Positions 52,901-58,900 of a stretch of 64,000 bases of DNA are shown here, piece after piece (the stretch's first letter is position 1; the number at the start of each line of letters is the position of its first letter). Where the stretch lies: NCBI GenBank assembly GCA_933228675.1, contig OW121743.1, positions 111,223,468 to 111,287,467 on the forward strand, in the 5' to 3' direction. The position numbers were made by a program, and so were the translations under genes. The notes under the pieces are model-generated. The model made no database searches and was not told where the DNA came from. It was given only the letters and a program-made list of their open reading frames with translations. This DNA comes from Stomorhina lunata (lineage: Eukaryota > Arthropoda > Insecta > Diptera > Rhiniidae).

Positions 52901-55900
52901 TTTTGAGCCAATATTAAGGAAATTACAAACGGAATGACAATCTCAATATACCCCCATTCTTTTTGATGGTGGGTATAAAAATGTGTATGTATTTGGAAGC
53001 CTTTAATAAATTGTCCAGATTCTAGTGGCGTATACTTAATATTCCTATAAATGCATAAAAAAGAAGTATACGCCACCTCAAATTGTTACTGCTTATACCT
53101 GCATATATAGTAGTCTAAAAGTCTGTTCTATAGCCAACGCTTCTTTTAATTGTCATGAATAATTTTTGCCGCTGTTGCTCGTTCTAGTCTTGAAACGTCC
53201 CACAAATGATCATAATTAAATGTCATTGTGAAAATATTTGGCTACTCCTAAATGAAACCATTAAAATAGTCAAACATACATTAAGATTCATAGGCCAGAG
53301 ACCAGAAAGTAGCTTCAGGTGAAAAATTAAACTACAAAAAATAAGTTGATGTGAAAGCGAAATGAACAAAATTTAAGCAAGTGAAATATTGATAACGGAC
53401 ATTGAAAACTACACAAAAATTATGTAGCACCCACTGTACCCTATTGTTTTTGAAAAAGTCGTTCAAATGAAGGCCATTAGCTGGTTTAACGATTTTCTAG
53501 TTTGCCACTTATTGTCTAATAGAAAAACAATAGAACCTTCCAACACTGACACAGTTTCAAACTAACACAAAAGCTATTCCCATAACCATTTTCACTCAAA
53601 CATCTGAATACATAGACATAACATACATCGCCATAACAAATATGATTTTTAATTTCATTAATAGTTTTTATTGGCAAACAAATACTCTCACATGTGAAAT
53701 CATTTTCAAATCATTTTACTTTTTGCAATTCTGTAAGTTTTTGTGTAACGAAGCTTTTTTGGTTTTCCATTTTCCGTCTCTTTACAGGCCGAGGCTTTTT
53801 GCTCTACATATAATATCGATTTGTTTGTGGTCGTCTATTCTGTGGTGGACCGCTCCTCATTTAAACAGGCTGAGAAAATTTTGCAATATTTAAAGGAAAA
53901 CGAGATGCTGCTGACAAGAGGCGCCATATTGGTGGGCAATAAAACAGACTTGGAGAGACACAGGGAGGTGAATAGGCAAAGTAAGTAGTACTAAATGAGA
54001 AAATTATACTGGAATTTGTACTGATGTCAATACTTACACTTATACTAATACTAATACTAACACTAATACTAATACAAATGCTAATACTAATACTAGCAGC
54101 TAATACTATTATTGGTGTTTACACTAAAAAAACTAAGACTATTTTTAATACTAATACTATTACTAGTTCTGTTGTTATTACAAGTACTAACGATAGTTCA
54201 AATACAAGTGCTAGTACTTAGAATACTATAAATACAAACATCACTACTTACTAGGGCGTCTCGAAAAAATAAAGTTCGCCGTACACCATCGAATATAAAG
54301 CATTGCTATGAGGCAGTTTCGAAAATTTTTTTTTTAATTTTTTTCGTTGCACATTGGGGTCGCCAAAATACATTTTTCGTTACATCTTCGCCATTTATAG
54401 TGGGATCTCGAAGTGTGATATATCGATGTTTTTGTCTAGAGGAGGCCAACATTTTTCTTAAATAGTCATTATTCTCAGGTATTCGGTTCTAGTATTTATC
54501 TATCAGACCCCTGTTCCTACCACCCTAATGTACCACCCTAATATCAGAAAATTAAAGCTCTTAAAAAATCGTCAAACTTTTACTAAGGAAGTTTTTCGAT
54601 TTTTCAAACCGATCTATTACAAACAAGGAATTTCTTATTTTACCGCACATAGGGATCGCCAAAATACATTTTTCGTTATATCTCCGCCATTTACTGTCGG
54701 ATCTTAAAGTGTAATATATCGATGTTTTTGTCTAACGAAGGCCAATATTTTGCGATATTAATCATTGACCTTAAATATATTCTTCTACATAGTACCTACC
54801 CAAGATATCTTAACTCATACAACAAGAATTATAAAAATTTGAAATCTTTTAATCAATTATGTTTTGAAAAGACTCAAGTTTGCTGTATTTTTGAGGGCTC
54901 TCAAGTTCTGAAAAAATGTGGCCCATGCGTGGCTCACCAGTGACAGCCATGGCAGATTAATGTACTACGTGAACAAAATGTTCAGTGTTTTGTTAAAGAC
55001 ATCGATAAGCTGTGAAAATAATTAAGTTTCCCAGCAAAACTTTGGTAATGGCAAGTACTCTGATAACTGGTTACCTTGTAACGACTACAACATACCATCC
55101 GAATTAATAATAAGTTATTACAGAAGTACTTATTTGTAATTAAGATGGTAATTTAAACTGAATGGCCCCGGTTCGAATCCCACCAAGACCAACAATTTTT
55201 TTTTTATTTTTTTTTTATTAAAAGAGTTTTTTAAATGATTTTTGAATTTTAAGAACTTAAATATTAACTTCTGTAAAAAAAAAAATTTTAGAAAACTATC
55301 TCAAGGTCATGAAAAAATACCATCATGAGTCAATTTTGATTATGTAGGGGATGTTGAATACCAAACACGATTCTAATTGGTCTTAACTTGGTAAGCCCAA
55401 CTTATCTGGGTCATCCTTCATCTCAACTGTGGACACACACCTCCTCATGGTATCACCCGGGGAGCTAGTTTAACACCTATTAATATTGTAAGTTAACATG
55501 TTCCGAAAGTTGTCCCATAAGATCGATAAAAATGGGTTAGGATTACCGGCTAGTAACCCTCTCTTGAAAAAAAATACAATGAAGAGGATAAAATTAGAAT
55601 TGAAATGTCCCACTACCTAATTTTAGAGGAGGATGTCCGAAACTTCGATAGAAAGACCAAGTAGAGGAACATTTTTCAAAGCTTGGCCTATAAAATTGGA
55701 GAATATTCGCACAAGATCGAAATCCATGGAATTCTAAAATATGCTCAGACTTTGACCTTAACAGGTTGTAACATTTAAGTAAGAGTCAATCTTATGTAAA
55801 AACTTATACAAAAAAAGAAAATTTAAATTGTTTAAGTTTTAAAATAATTTTAAAAAAGTTTTAAAATGATTACAAAAAATCGTATAAAAATATTTTTCAA

Positions 55901-58900
55901 AAAATTACATCAAAGCAAAAAAAGCAGGGAAAAACAAAGTTATTTTCACATGATTTTGGATCTAAATATAAAAATTGTTTATATTAATTATAAGCTGCTA
56001 AGTTTTCAACATATGAAGTAGCTCAGTGGAAGAGTCTCTGACTAGCAGTCGGAGGGTCTGGGTTCGAGCCCCCATGGGATCATAAAAAAAATTTTGTATT
56101 TCGTTTAAAAATATATGTTTTTAATAAAACAACAACAAAAAAGTTGTTGCTGTTGTTGTTGTTGCTTTCAAATTGCTTACCCAAGTCATTACTTTTCTGC
56201 AATTGGTAAGTACTTGCCTCCAATGACATCCCCATGTTAATGTAATGACTTAAACAGCGAATGAGTAAGTAGTTCGTGTTCAATAGTTTAACTGTTTAAC
56301 TCATTATTTGGTAATGAAAAGTTTTACTGGGTTTAGTAAATAAAACTATCAACAAGAAAGTATTTTCCTTATGTTACCTGGTATTTCGATTACATCTTTG
56401 GAAAACTGTAATGCCAGCAGATCCAGCAGTTCTTGCATTAAGAATTGCAAGCATGGCTGCTCAGTCAAAAAAATTCTGAAATTGTGGACTGGGTGAAAAA
56501 AGTAAACGATATTTTCTATGGGCAGATGAAGCATTTGTTGAACGTCGTCCGGCAATTGATGAACCCAAGATATATCATCTATTGGAATTGCTTGAGGTTG
56601 GATTTCACAAGAACCAGAATGGCGGATAAAATAAAAGCGGAGAGTTCGGGAGGCTGTTGTTTATTTAAATTAATTTTTAATAGTTTATAATTAAAATAGA
56701 CACAACACGATTAAATGTTATACAGACACAGACGAAATTCAAACAATTATTTCGTGGATAAAACGAACAGCAAGACAAACTAAGAGACTGTTTGGGTATT
56801 TACACTGTGAATTTTTACATGATATTTTTTCATAATTTTAAATAAATACTAGAACGGATATCTGAGATTAATGATTATTATCAAAAAAAAAAAAAAAAAA
56901 AGTACTAGAAGAATGTACTTGAGGTCAATGATTATAAAACTAAACTTAATTATTTTCACAGCTTATCTATGCCTTTAACAAAACACTGAACATGTTGTTC
57001 ATGTAGTACATTAATCTGCCATGGCTGTCACATGGGCCACATTTTTTCAGAACTTGAGAGCCCTCAAAAATACAGCAAACTTGGATCCTTTCAAAACATA
57101 ATTGATTAAAAGATTTTAAATTTTTATAATTCTTGTTGTATCAGTTAAGATATATTGGGTAGGTAGTAAAGAGTGTTCTAAAAAAAATATGCATTTACTA
57201 TTTTAGACAAAATTTATCCATAGTGCAAGAAATAATTTATTTTTTTGATCAAGTTAGTTTCTATAGATATGTCAGATACTATTATTTTAGAAATTATTAA
57301 TTTTCAATAGTTATTTCAATCAAAATGAACTGCGAAAAAAAAGTTCGTGAAAATATAATTAAAACTTTTGAAAAAAATCAGTCATGGACTTTTAAAAAAA
57401 TAGCTAAAAATTTGAAAGTTGACCCTCGAACGGTTTCTAATGCCATCAGACGGTATAAGGAAAACCTGAGCATTGAAAGAAAACCTGGATCAGGGAGGAA
57501 AAAAGGTCCTACAGATATTGGTAAGGCAAAAGAATTCGAGCGACTCTTTCGAAGAGCGCCTAACACTTCTTTTAGAAAAGCAGCTCGTACGGTGAAATGT
57601 TCTACGAATTTTGCACATAGAGTCAAAGCTTATGCTGGACTGAAGACATACAAAGTCCAAAAGGTTCCAGATCGCAATGCTATAAAGAACTTAGAAGCAA
57701 AAAAACGAGCGAAAAAATTGAAGTCTGATTTTATAAAAAAAATACACCTGTTGTGTGATGGATGATGAAACATACGTACTGGCAGACTTTTCACAACTTC
57801 CTGGTCAAGATTTTTATGTTGCTGATAAACGGGGCAATGTTCGGCAAGAGTTTCGCACAAAAAAACAAACAAAATTCCCTAAGAAGTTTCTCGTGTGGCA
57901 AGCTATTTGCAGTTGTGGCAAAAGAAGTAAAGTATTTGTGGCATCTGGCAAAATAAACACAGAAATTTATATAAAGGAGTGCCTACAAAAACGGTTGTTA
58001 CCCTTTTTAAGAGAGCACAGAGTGACTACATTTTTTTGGCCCGATTTGGCATCATGCCATTATGGAAAAAAGGCACTTGAGTGGTACTCAAAGAATAATG
58101 TCATTTTTGTATCACGAGAGGCAAATCCACCTAACTGTCCAGAACTTTGGCCTGTAGAAAGGTATTGGGCTCTGGTAAAAAAGGAATTGAAGAACACAGG
58201 AAAGATTTCCAAGAGCATGTCCGATTTTAAGCGCAGGTGCAACACATGCTCCAAAAGGGTATCAGAAGCAACTGTAAAATCTTTAATGGGAGGGTTTCCG
58301 AAAAAAGTCGATAATTTTGCAAAACCCGAGTACTAAGTAAACATTTTAATGCTAAATGATTTTGTATAATATGTCATTATATTTGCGTATTTTGTAGAGT
58401 TTTTATATTAAAAGGTTTGATTTTTATTTAAGAAAATCCAACTACAAATTTTATTTAGAGCACTCTTTATGTAGAAGAATGTATTTAAGGTCAATGATTA
58501 ATATCGCAAAACATTGGCCTTTGTTAGACAAAAACATCGATATATTACACTTTAAGATCCGACAGTAAATGGCGGAGATATAACGAAAAATGTATTTTGG
58601 CGATCCCTATGTGCGGCAAAATAAGAAATTCCTTGTTTGTAATAGATCGGTTTGAAAAATCGAAAAACTTCCTTAGTAAAAGTTTAACGATTTTTTAAGA
58701 GCTTTTATTTTCTGATATTAGGGTGGTACATTAGGGTGGTAGGAACAGGGGTCTGATAGATAAATACTAGAACCGGATACCTGAGAATAATGACTATTAA
58801 AGAAAAATGTTGGCCTCCTCGTGATAAAAATATCGATATATCATACATCAAGATCCGACTTTAAATGGCGAACTTTTTTTTTCCCATATAAGTCGAGACG

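Larger units (their letters stand above)
48391..52977. mobile_element. dispersed fly repeat with terminal inverted repeats, carrying nested insertions
   Basis: TATACCCACCATCAA at 48428-48442 is exactly inverted at 52963-52977. Just left of it is the hairpin TTCGGCTGTGCCGAA (48408-48422). The right part (about 51.73-52.77 kb) holds about seven imperfect tandem units of 145-200 bp marked by TATGGTCAAATGGTGACCGA, and ends with a GACA-rich stretch. It encodes no transposase, so it is non-autonomous. Sequences of this style are common in flies; the family name is not known to me. A non-LTR element is inserted at 48838-51714. Confidence 0.65.
55033..56335. mobile_element. possible nested element or loop region between the arms
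   Basis: The left sequence CCCAGCAAAACTTTGGTAAT and the inverted right sequence CCCAGTAAAACTTTTCATTA suggest a second, nested inverted-repeat element. It includes two tRNA-like patches and a TTG/CAA-rich run at about 56.13-56.17 kb. The extent and family are uncertain. Confidence 0.4.

Noticed and set aside
52777..53076. 99-codon minus-strand frame
   Set aside because: Spans the end of the dispersed repeat and unique flank; no domain and the junction is arbitrary.
56012..56083. Functional tRNA-Ala
   Set aside because: D and anticodon arms are good, but the T stem has mismatches and no acceptor stem forms, so it is listed as tRNA-like only.
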